Shown in pieces: positions 27,080-35,341 of a stretch of DNA of 64,000 nucleotides. Position 1 is the stretch's first letter; each line of letters begins with the position of its first letter. The notes under the pieces were generated by a model. That model was not told the origin of the DNA and ran no database searches. It was given only the letters and a program-made list of their open reading frames with translations. The stretch comes from an uncultured Reyranella sp. GTDB lineage: Bacteria > Pseudomonadota > Alphaproteobacteria > Reyranellales > Reyranellaceae. A program made the translations under genes and the position numbers. The stretch lies in NCBI RefSeq assembly GCF_945957355.1, contig NZ_CAMFKM010000017.1, positions 28,846 to 92,845 on the forward strand. Direction: 5' to 3'.

Positions 27080-27967
27080 ATGACCGCCGCAGCCGTCGCC
27101 CCGCCCGCCCCCGCTTCCGATGCCCGCGAGGAGAACCCATGGGCGCGCGCCTGGCGTCGACTGAAGCGGCGCAAAGGCGCCATGTTCGGGCTGGTGGTCG
27201 TGGTCCTGTTCATCGTGGTCGCGATCCTCGCACCGCTGATCTCGCCCTATGATCCCATCGCCACCAGTTTCACGCAGGTACGCAAGCCGCCGTCATGGGC
27301 GCACTGGCTGGGCACCGACGAGGTCGGCCGCGACGTGCTGGCCCGCATCATCTGGGGGGCCCGCGCTTCGCTCAGCGCTGGTCTCGTCTCCGTTGGTATC
27401 GCGCTTGGCATCGGCGTGCCGCTCGGCCTGCTGGCGGGCTATGCCGGCGGCTGGATCGACGCCGTCCTTTCCCGCGTCGTCGACGCGATGCTCGCCATTC
27501 CGTTCCTGATCCTGGCAATCGCGCTGGCCGCCTTCCTCGGGCCGAGCCTGACCAACGCGATGATCGCCATCGGCGTCACCGCCACGCCGGTGTTTATCCG
27601 GCTGACCCGCGGCCAGACCATCGCCGCCAAGGTCGAGGACTATGTCGAAGCCGCGCGCGCGGTCGGCAATCCGCACTGGCGCATCGCGTTGCGCCACGTC
27701 CTGCCCAATATCGTGCCGCCCCTGCTCGTGCAGGCTTCGCTGGCCATCGCCGGCGCGATTATCGCCGAGGCCGCCCTCTCGTTCCTCGGCCTCGGCCAGC
27801 AACCTCCGGCGCCGTCGTGGGGCAGCATGCTGAACTCCGCCCAGCGCTTCATCGCCCAGGCGCCATGGATGGCCTTCTGGCCGGGCTTCGCGATCTTCTT
27901 CGCGGTCCTGTCGTTCAACCTGCTGGGCGACGGCCTGCGCGACGCGCTCGATCCGCGGCACAAATAG
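27080..27967 (+). CDS. ABC transporter permease, dipeptide type (DppC-like)
   Basis: A 295-residue permease partner. An N-terminal cytoplasmic stretch is followed by a helix and the conserved HWLGTDEVGRDVLARIIWGAR block. The EAA loop reads YVEAARAVGNPHWRIALRHVLPN. ATG 27080 is the simple choice; in-frame GTG 27071 overlapping the dppB stop (GTGA) is an alternative. It closes the ggt-like/dppDFABC operon, with a small hairpin downstream. Confidence 0.92.
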   Translation: MTAAAVAPPAPASDAREENPWARAWRRLKRRKGAMFGLVVVVLFIVVAILAPLISPYDPIATSFTQVRKPPSWAHWLGTDEVGRDVLARIIWGARASLSAGLVSVGIALGIGVPLGLLAGYAGGWIDAVLSRVVDAMLAIPFLILAIALAAFLGPSLTNAMIAIGVTATPVFIRLTRGQTIAAKVEDYVEAARAVGNPHWRIALRHVLPNIVPPLLVQASLAIAGAIIAEAALSFLGLGQQPPAPSWGSMLNSAQRFIAQAPWMAFWPGFAIFFAVLSFNLLGDGLRDALDPRHK

Positions 27968-27981
27968 CCGGTTCGCGCATG

Positions 27982-27999
27982 CCTATACGAAGGTATAGG
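27982..27999. terminator. Short hairpin after the first dipeptide ABC operon
   Basis: CCTATAC (27982-27988) and GTATAGG (27993-27999) form a perfect 7-bp stem with a GAAG tetraloop, 15 bp after the dppC stop. No T-run follows, so it may be an mRNA 3' stabiliser rather than an intrinsic terminator. The rest of the gap to 28108 shows nothing clear. Confidence 0.4.
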
Positions 28000-28108
28000 G
28001 AGACCAGACGAAGAAGCAGCCGGAGACAACCTTCGTAGTCTTGGCCGTCTACTGTCGCGTCGACGATGCTGCAGGCGACCGTGACACAGCCCCGGCTTCG
28101 CTGATCCG

Positions 28109-30121
28109 ATGACGCTCACCCTCGTCCCGCAGGCTCTTCGCGCTTCTGGTGCCCCGCTTCTTTTCGGCTTCCGCCTCTGGGTCGCCGTCTGTCTCGCGCT
28201 GTTCGTCGCCTTCTGGCTGGAACTCGACAATGCGTCCTGGGCCGGGACCACGGCGGCTCTGGTCTGCCAGCCTCGGCTCGGTGCGTCCCTGCGCAATGGC
28301 TGGTTTCGCATATTGGGGACCGTGGGCGGCGCCTCGGCCATCGTCCTGCTGTCGGCCGCGGTTCCCCAGGAACGAGCTGCTTTCCTGTTCGGACTGGCCC
28401 TACTGTGTGGCGCATCGGCCTTCATCGCGGCCCAGCTCGGCAACGCCTCGGCCCTCTCCGCGGCCCTCGTCGGCGCAACGGCGGCGATCGTCGCGGGCGG
28501 CGAGCTGGGTGCCGTCGGCGGGCCGGACGGCCAGGCCTTCATGCTGGCGGTCAGCCGGGCCACGGAAATCTGCATAGGCGTCGTTGCCGCCAGCGTCGTT
28601 CTGGCGACCACCCATATCGGGGAGGCACCGCGCCGGCTGCAGGAGCAGATATCGGGTATCGCGGTCGAGATCCGGCGCCACATGTCGAGCATGCTCGCCC
28701 ATGCCGGTGACATCCAGCCCGACTCGCAGGCGATCCGGCGCGATCTGGCGCGCAAGGTCATCGGCCTGAACGCGCAGATCGACGAAGCGGTCGGCGAGTC
28801 GTGGCAAGTCCGCTACAACGCGCCGCTCCTGCGCGCGGCGCTCGACGGGTTGCTTCAGGCGCTGATCAGCTGGCGCATCATCTCGATCCGGCTCGCGGCG
28901 CTTCCGGTCGGACACGCCGGCCGGGACGCCGGACGACTCGTCGAGCTGGCGCCCCAGCTCACCCCCGAAACGCCTCGACTCACGCCGGCGTACGCCGCGC
29001 CCGCCATGCTTCCCGGCAGCACCTGCGCCGCGACCATGCGCAGGTTGATCCGCGAGCCCGCCGATACGCCCTCCTTCCGGCTGCTCGCCGACGAGACCGT
29101 CAGACTCATGGCAGGCTTCGGCCGCGCGTTCGAGGGACTCGCCCTGCTGCAGGAGGGACGGGTGCCCCGCACTGCGGTCCGCGCCCGCCGATCGCCCTCG
29201 CTGGACATCCTGCCGGGCCTGGTCGCCGCCATACGGGCTTTCGCCGTCGTCCTGGTTGCGGCAGCCCTCTGGATCGTCACGGCATGGCCCAATGGATCCA
29301 CGGCCATGGTCTGGGCGACCCTCGCGACGGTCATCTTCGCGGCCAGCGGCGACGAAGGTTTCACACGCGTGTCGGGCTGGGCGCTTGGAACCGCACTGGC
29401 CGCCGGATTCGCAGCCTTGATCGCTTTTGCCGTACTCCCAGGGGTCCACAGCTTCGTCGGATTGAGCCTCGTGCTCGGACTCTATCTCGTTCCCGCGGGT
29501 GCGCTCAGCTACCTGCCCCTGAAGCCGGCCATGTTCGGCGCGATGGCCACGCTCTTCGTGCCGCTTCTGAATCCAGAAAACCAGATGTCCTACGACACGG
29601 TGCAGTTCTACAACGCCGCGATGGCGGTCGTGGTGGGCTGCTGCATCGGCGCAATGTCCTACCTGATCCTGCCCCCGGTTTCGCCGGCCGTTCGGACACG
29701 CAGACTTCTCCGACTGACGCTCCGCGATTTTCGTTCGCTGTGTCGCACGCGTTCGACCCCGTCCTGCCGCGACTGGGAGACGCTGATGTACGACCGGATT
29801 GCCGTCATTCCCGATTCCGCGACGCCCCAGCAGCGCTCGGAAATCCTGGCCTCCCTCTCCCTGGGCCTCGCCGTGATCCGCATGCGCCACGTGTCCCTGC
29901 CGGCCTCCTTGCGGCCCCAGCTGGAAGCCGTCTTGTCCCTTCTCGCGCACGGTGACGTCACCGTCGCGCGCGACCGGCTCGTGCAGTTCGAGAGAGCGCT
30001 CGGCGATCCGCCCCCAATGCTTCGACGTGCGTCCGTCACCCGAGCACGCGGACTGCTGCAACTGATCGACGACGGTCTGGCGCAACACGCTGCGTACTTT
30101 TCCGGAGGATCCCTGACATGA
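28109..30121 (+). CDS. FUSC-family membrane protein (AaeB-like aromatic acid/drug efflux component)
   Basis: A 670-residue inner-membrane protein with two blocks of hydrophobic helices (about residues 15-175 and 365-520), each followed by a soluble, Arg-rich stretch. This is the FUSC/AaeB layout. WAGTTAALVCQPRLGASLRNGWFR matches the conserved fusaric-acid-resistance block. It should drive export of hydrophobic aromatic acids or drugs with the membrane-fusion protein two genes downstream. Its stop overlaps the ATG of the DUF1656 gene (ATGA). Confidence 0.88.
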   Translation: MTLTLVPQALRASGAPLLFGFRLWVAVCLALFVAFWLELDNASWAGTTAALVCQPRLGASLRNGWFRILGTVGGASAIVLLSAAVPQERAAFLFGLALLCGASAFIAAQLGNASALSAALVGATAAIVAGGELGAVGGPDGQAFMLAVSRATEICIGVVAASVVLATTHIGEAPRRLQEQISGIAVEIRRHMSSMLAHAGDIQPDSQAIRRDLARKVIGLNAQIDEAVGESWQVRYNAPLLRAALDGLLQALISWRIISIRLAALPVGHAGRDAGRLVELAPQLTPETPRLTPAYAAPAMLPGSTCAATMRRLIREPADTPSFRLLADETVRLMAGFGRAFEGLALLQEGRVPRTAVRARRSPSLDILPGLVAAIRAFAVVLVAAALWIVTAWPNGSTAMVWATLATVIFAASGDEGFTRVSGWALGTALAAGFAALIAFAVLPGVHSFVGLSLVLGLYLVPAGALSYLPLKPAMFGAMATLFVPLLNPENQMSYDTVQFYNAAMAVVVGCCIGAMSYLILPPVSPAVRTRRLLRLTLRDFRSLCRTRSTPSCRDWETLMYDRIAVIPDSATPQQRSEILASLSLGLAVIRMRHVSLPASLRPQLEAVLSLLAHGDVTVARDRLVQFERALGDPPPMLRRASVTRARGLLQLIDDGLAQHAAYFSGGSLT

Positions 30122-30333
30122 CATTCAGTGAAATGAACCTCTTCGGAGTCTACGTCGCACCGATCTCGGTCATGATGCTCGGCGCGTGGCTGGTGACGCT
30201 TCTGGTGCGCCGACTGCTGATGCTGAGCGGCCTCTTGCGCCACGTCTGGCATCCCTCCCTGTTCGCCCTCTCGCTCTTCCTGATCATCCTGTCGCTCATG
30301 GTCCTGGGCGCTCCGCTGGTGCGGGTGGCATGA
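30118..30333 (+). CDS. DUF1656 small membrane protein (AaeX-like)
   Basis: A 71-residue protein with two predicted membrane helices (about 10-30 and 45-65). The start MNLFGVYVAP is the DUF1656 hallmark. Such proteins sit between FUSC and HlyD-type genes in aaeXAB-like loci; their role is not established. Overlaps both neighbours by 4 bp, so it is co-translated with them. Confidence 0.87.
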   Translation: MTFSEMNLFGVYVAPISVMMLGAWLVTLLVRRLLMLSGLLRHVWHPSLFALSLFLIILSLMVLGAPLVRVA

Positions 30334-31244
30334 TGCCGACACGCGTGACGCAGTTCCTTCGCATCGGCGCGACTCTCGCCTTCGTGGCAGCCGCGATCGC
30401 CCTGTCCTGGGCCATGTGGCGAGAGTACATGGGCACGCCCTGGACGCGGGACGGCGTGGTCCGCAGCTACGTCGTGACAATGGCCCCCCAGGTTCCCGGA
30501 CAGATCGTCGATGTTGCCGCGCGGGACAACCAGTTCGTGCGCAAGGGCGACGTGCTGGTCTCCATCGATCCGACGAATTACCGGATCGCGGTCGAATTGG
30601 CCGAGGCCGCTGTGAAGCAGGCAGAGGTCAATGCGCAGAACGCCAACATCCAGTCCGATCGGCGCGCGCGGCTCAGCGCCGAGGCCGTTTCCAAGGAGGA
30701 GCAGCAGACCTTCGCGACTCGCGCCCTGGCGAACCAGGCTCAGTACCAGCAGGCCATCGCCAATCTGAACCAGGCAAGGGTCAACCTGGAACGCACGCAG
30801 ATCCGGTCGCCTGTCGACGGGTGGGTCACCAACCTGCTCGTCCAGCTCGGCGACTATGCCAACACCGGAGTCAACGTCGTGTCGGTCGTCGATGCCCATT
30901 CCTTCTGGGTCGACGCCTATTTCGAAGAGCCGCAGCTTGCCCGGATCCGGGAAGGCGCGCCGGTTCGCATGAAGCTGATGGGCTACGACGAGCTCATGCT
31001 CGGCCACGTCGAAAGCGTCGCACGAGGGATCAACGTCGCGAATGCACGGCCCGATCAACTCGGCCTTGCCATCGTCAACCCGATCTTCACCTGGGTTCGC
31101 CTCGCCCAGCGGGTACCTGTCCGCGTTCGCATATCGCAGGTACCGGCGGGTGTCCGCCTCGTTGCCGGGCTCACCGTCACGGTGGAAGTTGGCGAGACGC
31201 CGCCGGATCGCGACCGGCGTCACGACCTCCCCGGCGTCCCGTAA
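30330..31244 (+). CDS. HlyD-family membrane fusion protein (AaeA/EmrA-like)
   Basis: A 304-residue periplasmic adaptor anchored by one N-terminal helix. The biotinyl-lipoyl-like domain begins SYVVTMAPQVPGQIVDV, a coiled-coil hairpin spans about residues 85-150, and RSPVDGWVTNLLVQLGDYA closes the lipoyl domain. It links the FUSC pump to an outer-membrane channel, which is not encoded here. ATG 30330 overlaps the DUF1656 stop; a second ATG follows immediately at 30333. Confidence 0.9.
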   Translation: MMPTRVTQFLRIGATLAFVAAAIALSWAMWREYMGTPWTRDGVVRSYVVTMAPQVPGQIVDVAARDNQFVRKGDVLVSIDPTNYRIAVELAEAAVKQAEVNAQNANIQSDRRARLSAEAVSKEEQQTFATRALANQAQYQQAIANLNQARVNLERTQIRSPVDGWVTNLLVQLGDYANTGVNVVSVVDAHSFWVDAYFEEPQLARIREGAPVRMKLMGYDELMLGHVESVARGINVANARPDQLGLAIVNPIFTWVRLAQRVPVRVRISQVPAGVRLVAGLTVTVEVGETPPDRDRRHDLPGVP

Positions 31245-31248
31245 CAGC

Positions 31249-31512
31249 CTAGTTGGGCAACGAGGTGTCGGCCAGCGCGAAGGCCGGCACGCCGCTGGTC
31301 AGCGTCGTGACACGCTCCTCGACCAGGAGCTGGGATACCGCCAGGAAGTGCACGAGTTCGCCGTCGCCCAGACGCTCGGCCTCCTCGATCATCTCCCGCA
31401 CGCCATGCCACACCCTGAACAATGCCGCTGCCCGCTTCTTCTCGGAAAGCGGCGCGTGACCGCGCCGCCGCCGAATATTCGGTTCGACGATGATCTCGAA
31501 TACATCCGTCAT
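31249..31512 (-). CDS. Hypothetical 87-residue protein
   Basis: I do not recognise a family. The product is soluble, with a basic stretch (RRRRGH at about 14-19) and a helical, charged centre (REMIEEAERLGDGELVHFL). It ends 4 bp after the convergent HlyD gene and starts 144 bp after the second GNAT gene on the same strand, so it could be the last member of that cluster. A GGCGGA lies about 8 nt before ATG 31512. Existence is likely but unproven. Confidence 0.55.
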   Translation of the reverse strand: MTDVFEIIVEPNIRRRRGHAPLSEKKRAAALFRVWHGVREMIEEAERLGDGELVHFLAVSQLLVEERVTTLTSGVPAFALADTSLPN

Positions 31513-31656
31513 GTTCTATCCGCCCTGACGCTTACGCGTGGAACGCCCCTCCCCACCCGGCTGGCCGCCGGTTACCCCAGCGTACCGCAAAAGCGATGCC
31601 AAGCGAGGGCAATCCAGCACGAGGTTCTTCCGACCTCCGTAGGAGGGGCGCCCGCT

Positions 31657-32220
31657 TCAGGTGCGATCGCCGACCGGCAGACCCGACGGGTCGATCTGCG
31701 GTTCCTTGCGCAGGGTCACCGAATCCGGTGCCTCGGCCTCGGGCAATGGCTTGCTCAGGTCAACGGGCCGGACCATTGCCACCACGCGCTTGGGGCCCTT
31801 GCCGGTATCGTCGGCTTCGAGACGGCGCCAGCCGTGCCGTTCCCAGTACTTGATGTCCTGCGGCAGGGCTTGCGTGTAGAGCATCCGGCACCCGCGACTC
31901 TCGGCGATCCTGGCGCAGCGATCGATGAGGAGCTGGCCGATGTCGTTGCCGCGGAAGCGCTTCATCACCGCCAGCCGCTCCGGCATGGCGAATGACTGGA
32001 ACCACCGCAGGCGAACCGCGCCCGCCGGCTCATCACCCAGGTAGGCGATGATGTGGGTGGCGCCGAAGTCATGGCCATCGAACTCCTCGGAGTAGGGCAC
32101 ATCCTGCTCGCCGATGAAGCAGGCGGCGCGAACCGCGAAGGCCTGAAGGGAGTCTTCCATCTTCATGGCCAGCTTGATGGTGACGGCCTGACCGCCGATC
32201 GAACGTGTGTTGGTGCTCAT
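31657..32220 (-). CDS. GNAT-family N-acetyltransferase (copy 2 of a tandem pair)
   Basis: A 187-residue acetyltransferase-fold protein. The N-terminal half has the pattern FIGEQDVPYSEEFDGHD, similar to the next gene's FMGEQECPYWEEYDGND and reminiscent of ElaA-type GNATs. The acetyl-CoA-binding strand/loop follows as AVMKRFRGNDIGQLLID. ATG 32220 is preceded by GGGGAG and AGGAG; an in-frame start at 32259 would overlap the upstream gene. Its substrate is unknown. It begins 14 bp after its paralogue, in an apparent operon with a membrane nucleotidyltransferase. Confidence 0.85.
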   Translation of the reverse strand: MSTNTRSIGGQAVTIKLAMKMEDSLQAFAVRAACFIGEQDVPYSEEFDGHDFGATHIIAYLGDEPAGAVRLRWFQSFAMPERLAVMKRFRGNDIGQLLIDRCARIAESRGCRMLYTQALPQDIKYWERHGWRRLEADDTGKGPKRVVAMVRPVDLSKPLPEAEAPDSVTLRKEPQIDPSGLPVGDRT

Positions 32221-32234
32221 GTCTCCTACTCCCC

Positions 32235-32852
32235 TCAGCTCGCGCGCCGTTCGGTCCATTCCGCATGCGGACAGGACGCTCCCCGTTCCATCGATTCTTC
32301 CAGGATTCCCGGCATGTCGAGCTTGTCCTCCGGACGGTTCAGTACCATCGGGTCGGTCAGCACGGTCGGGGCGTCTGCGCCGACCTCGAGATCGCAGGCG
32401 AACGCGCCGTACTCATGATCGGAGAAGTGGAAGACCTTGTCATCGACCTTGCGGAAGCCGTCCTTCTCGAAGATCGGCCACAGGCGCTTCTGGCCGTGCA
32501 GGTAGGCCTTGGGATAGCCCTTCTTGCGGCAGAATTCCTTGGCCCAGCGCACGAACGGCAGGAAGAGGCCGTACGACCGGTAGCGCTTCAGGATGATGGC
32601 CCGCTCCAGCTTGGCGAAGCCCGCGAACCAGCGCACGCGAATGGATGCGGCCGGTTCACCATCGACGTAAAGGATCAGGTGGCTGGCCGTGTAGTCGTTG
32701 CCGTCATATTCCTCCCAGTATGGGCACTCCTGCTCGCCCATGAACACGGCCGCGCGCAGCATGAAGCACTGCATCATCTCGTCCGATGTCGATGCGAGCT
32801 TGATCGTGATCTCGGGCCGGTTGCTTGGACCCGCCGTCTCCTGTTCAGTCAT
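32235..32852 (-). CDS. GNAT-family N-acetyltransferase (copy 1 of a tandem pair)
   Basis: A 205-residue GNAT-fold protein, paralogous to the following gene (shared pieces: F-x-GEQ-x-x-PY-x-EE-x-DG-x-D, GEPA, R-x-RWF, LKR-x-R). Unlike copy 2, its acetyl-CoA loop reads KRYRSYGLFLPFVRWA and lacks the usual Q/R-x-x-G-x-G/A glycines. Cofactor binding may thus be altered, or the enzyme may use another acyl donor. It starts 1 bp after the stop of the upstream nucleotidyltransferase gene, a strong sign of joint function. Confidence 0.83.
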   Translation of the reverse strand: MTEQETAGPSNRPEITIKLASTSDEMMQCFMLRAAVFMGEQECPYWEEYDGNDYTASHLILYVDGEPAASIRVRWFAGFAKLERAIILKRYRSYGLFLPFVRWAKEFCRKKGYPKAYLHGQKRLWPIFEKDGFRKVDDKVFHFSDHEYGAFACDLEVGADAPTVLTDPMVLNRPEDKLDMPGILEESMERGASCPHAEWTERRAS

Positions 32853-32853
32853 C

Positions 32854-34149
32854 TCAGTCCCCTTCAGTCAAAACGCCGTTGTCATTCCGAAATCGCCGCC
32901 CTCCGGCCGAAACGATCGGAAGATTCTGTGAAATCTGTGCGAGCACGTCGGTGACGACCGGCGGTGTCATGCCCTTCGCGCCTCGCCGGATCGCGGTGGC
33001 GGAGATCTTGTCGCGGCGCAGGATGCACCAAGGGTAGATCCAGCCGCATTCGTCGCAGATCTGGCGGACCAGCATGCCGCCGAAATCCGTGCCGTGGAGC
33101 GTGTGAAGCCGCACCGCCGGATGACGCCGCTTGATCTCGGCGATCACGCCTTGGAACCCCTTGGCGTAGTAGGTCTCTGCGTAGACGGCGACCTCGACCT
33201 TGTCGGCCATGCCGGCTTCGGCCAGCGCCAGTTCGATCAGCGCGACGCGCGTTTCCGGCGGCAGGAAGACGTTGCCGGTCGGGAAGTAGTCGACGTTCGA
33301 ATCGGCCTTGTCGGTCTTCTCGTAGACCTGGAACCCGTCCTTCAAGTGGCCGACCCGCAGCTCGCCCTTGCGGAAGGCATCCACGTGCAGCTTGGGAACC
33401 AGCACCGGATGGATGATGACCTTGTCGAGGCCGCGCTCGTCGATCGCCGCCTGGATGATGGAGAGGTGGGTGTTGTGAAACGGGTTGAATGTGCCGAAAT
33501 ACAGGCCGATCCCGCCCTTGGGGGCCGCGACGGAGCGCAGGTCCGACAGCAGACCGACCAGGAACAGCGTCCCGCCCAGGCCAAAGCCCAGGAGAAGGAA
33601 GCCCTCCCGTGCGCCCGGCACACCCGCCGTGCCCAGCGCCGCCAGCGTCACATTGACGAGGATGCCGACCAGCGTGTTGCGATTGGCGTCGCCCACCCCC
33701 CTCGCCACCAGAAAGCCGCCGAGGTACTGCGTTCCTTGCGACGCCAGTGTGGTGACGAGCGCAGCCCCGGCTATGCCGCCGACGGACGCCATTCCGAGTT
33801 GGTTGAGCGCACCCCCCCATAACATCAGCCAGAACATCACCAGGTTGAACGCCAACTGTGGGATGAACCGCCCAAGCCGACCGGCCGTGACGAAACCGAA
33901 CTGGTTGTTCGCCCACAGTTCAGCCTTGTTGCTCAGCTTGGCGTAGCTCGGCAGGAATACCCCGACGAAGATTGACACGCAGATCAGCGTGGGGTTAGCC
34001 CAACTGCTGTGCGCATACGCATAGCTCAAGTATGTTAAAAGTCCGCCGAAGGCGGCCATGCGGGTCGAGGGACTGCGCAGGTAACGGCCGATTTTGCCGG
34101 CGCGAACCGCGGCCGGCGTTGATTTTCCGTCAGAGCCGATGGCGGCCAC
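32854..34149 (-). CDS. Membrane protein fused to a nucleotidyltransferase (NadD/cytidylyltransferase-like) domain
   Basis: A 431-residue two-part protein. Residues about 35-215 carry around six hydrophobic helices. From about 217 a cytosolic nucleotidyltransferase fold begins with YFGTFNPFHNTHLS, which matches the G-x-F-x-P-x-H-x-x-H nucleotide-binding motif, and ends with ISATAIRR, matching ISSTxIR. This is the NadD/phosphopantetheine/glycerol-phosphate adenylyl- or cytidylyltransferase superfamily. I know of no standard enzyme with a polytopic N-terminal domain of this kind. GTG 34149 was chosen because AGGAG sits 8 nt upstream; in-frame ATG 34302 and ATG 34062 are alternatives. It heads the cluster with two GNATs and diverges from a LysR gene. 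Confidence 0.8.
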   Translation of the reverse strand: MAAIGSDGKSTPAAVRAGKIGRYLRSPSTRMAAFGGLLTYLSYAYAHSSWANPTLICVSIFVGVFLPSYAKLSNKAELWANNQFGFVTAGRLGRFIPQLAFNLVMFWLMLWGGALNQLGMASVGGIAGAALVTTLASQGTQYLGGFLVARGVGDANRNTLVGILVNVTLAALGTAGVPGAREGFLLLGFGLGGTLFLVGLLSDLRSVAAPKGGIGLYFGTFNPFHNTHLSIIQAAIDERGLDKVIIHPVLVPKLHVDAFRKGELRVGHLKDGFQVYEKTDKADSNVDYFPTGNVFLPPETRVALIELALAEAGMADKVEVAVYAETYYAKGFQGVIAEIKRRHPAVRLHTLHGTDFGGMLVRQICDECGWIYPWCILRRDKISATAIRRGAKGMTPPVVTDVLAQISQNLPIVSAGGRRFRNDNGVLTEGD

Positions 34150-34280
34150 GGGTAGCACTCCTGTCTCGTTGCGAGCGTCGATCCGGATACTTACAACCGA
34201 AAAATCGACTGGCGAATACGTGAACTGGAGGTGCCGAAGGGTGCCGGCGCGGTCCGGAAAGCCGCCTAACCCCCTAAAAT

Positions 34281-34309
34281 AAGACAGAAAACGACATTTC
34301 ACCGATAAT
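34281..34309 (+). promoter_or_regulatory. Candidate sigma70 promoter for the LysR gene
   Basis: AAGACA (34281-34286), 17 bp, then GATAAT (34304-34309). The -10 is flanked by the small inverted repeat CACC (34300-34303)/GGTG (34310-34313), which may be a regulator site. It lies in the 232-bp divergent gap between the membrane nucleotidyltransferase and lysR. The remainder of that gap shows nothing certain. Confidence 0.4.
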
Positions 34310-34381
34310 GGTGTAGGATGTAGAGCATGGAGCTCGCGTCAGATATGCGTGAGCGCAACTCTTATTGTATCGATTGTCACC

Positions 34382-35341
34382 ATGGTCACGATCCCTCCGC
34401 GCAAGAACAAGGTGCCGAACATTCTCGGCGACTGGGATGACGTTCGTTTCTTCCTCGCCGTTGCAAAAACCGGAAGCTTCAGCGCCGCCGCCACCCAGTT
34501 GAACACCAAGCAGACGACCGTCGGTCGCCGCATCCAGGCGCTCGAGCGGCGTCTGGGCGCCAAGCTGTTCGACCGCCACCGCCACGGCATGGAAGTGACC
34601 CCGGCCGCCCGCGGCGTACTCGTGCAGGCCGAATCGATGATGTCCAACGCCACGGCGATCGAGCGGCACCTGGCCGGCCTCGACCGCGAGATGGCGGGAA
34701 TCGTTCGCATCGCCGCAACCGAGGGCATCGCCGCCCACTGGCTCGTGCCGCGCCTGGGCGTGCTGCGCCGTACCCATCCCGATATCATCGTCCAGGTGAT
34801 TGCCGGCGATCAGGTCCTCGACCTCGCCACCCGGCAGGCCGATCTCGCCATCCGCTTCTTCCGTCCGACCTCGAACCAGCTGGTCGCCGCGCGCGTCGGC
34901 CAGGTCAACATGTCGATCTTCGCCGCGCCTTCCTACATCGAGCAGTACGGCCTGCCGCAGACGCTCGAGGACATTCGCGATCACCATGTCGTCGATCACA
35001 CGACGCTGCACAGCCTGCCGGCCATGAAGCCCTGGAGCGAAGTGGTCGAACGCAGCACCTCGGTGGTCCTGCGCACCAACTCGTCCTACGCCGCGATGGA
35101 AGCGGTGCAGACGGGCTACGGCATCTCGGTGTTCCCCGACTATATCGCCAAGTCTTCGAACCTCGTCGCGGCGCCGATCGATCTCAAGATCGTCCGCGAC
35201 ATCTGGCTGGTCAGCCATGAGGAGACCAACAAGGGTGCGCGCATCCGCACCGTGATCGACTATGTGCGCGACCAGTTCCGCCAGGACGAACGCGAGTGGT
35301 TCTCCACGACGCCGCGCAGCAGGTCGATAGCGGCTGCCTAG
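34382..35341 (+). CDS. LysR-family transcriptional regulator
   Basis: A 319-residue regulator. The N-terminal winged helix-turn-helix reads RFFLAVAKTGSFSAAATQLNTKQTTVGRRIQALERRLG in shortened form (about residues 18-55), followed by the LysR substrate domain. ATG 34382 is favoured; in-frame GTG 34349 is possible, and neither has a clear ribosome site. It is divergent from the nucleotidyltransferase/GNAT cluster, the usual layout for a LysR controlling its neighbour, but the inducer is unknown. Its stop shares CTAG with the convergent HIT gene. Confidence 0.9.
   Translation: MVTIPPRKNKVPNILGDWDDVRFFLAVAKTGSFSAAATQLNTKQTTVGRRIQALERRLGAKLFDRHRHGMEVTPAARGVLVQAESMMSNATAIERHLAGLDREMAGIVRIAATEGIAAHWLVPRLGVLRRTHPDIIVQVIAGDQVLDLATRQADLAIRFFRPTSNQLVAARVGQVNMSIFAAPSYIEQYGLPQTLEDIRDHHVVDHTTLHSLPAMKPWSEVVERSTSVVLRTNSSYAAMEAVQTGYGISVFPDYIAKSSNLVAAPIDLKIVRDIWLVSHEETNKGARIRTVIDYVRDQFRQDEREWFSTTPRSRSIAAA

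Noticed and set aside
24591..27140. An 849-codon minus-strand frame
   Set aside because: Antisense to the peptide receptor and DppB-like genes, which carry the real family motifs.
31249..34149. A known toxin-antitoxin or TacT-type system based on the GNAT genes
   Set aside because: No ribbon-helix-helix (DUF1778-like) antitoxin gene is adjacent, and both GNATs look like ElaA-type rather than TacT proteins.
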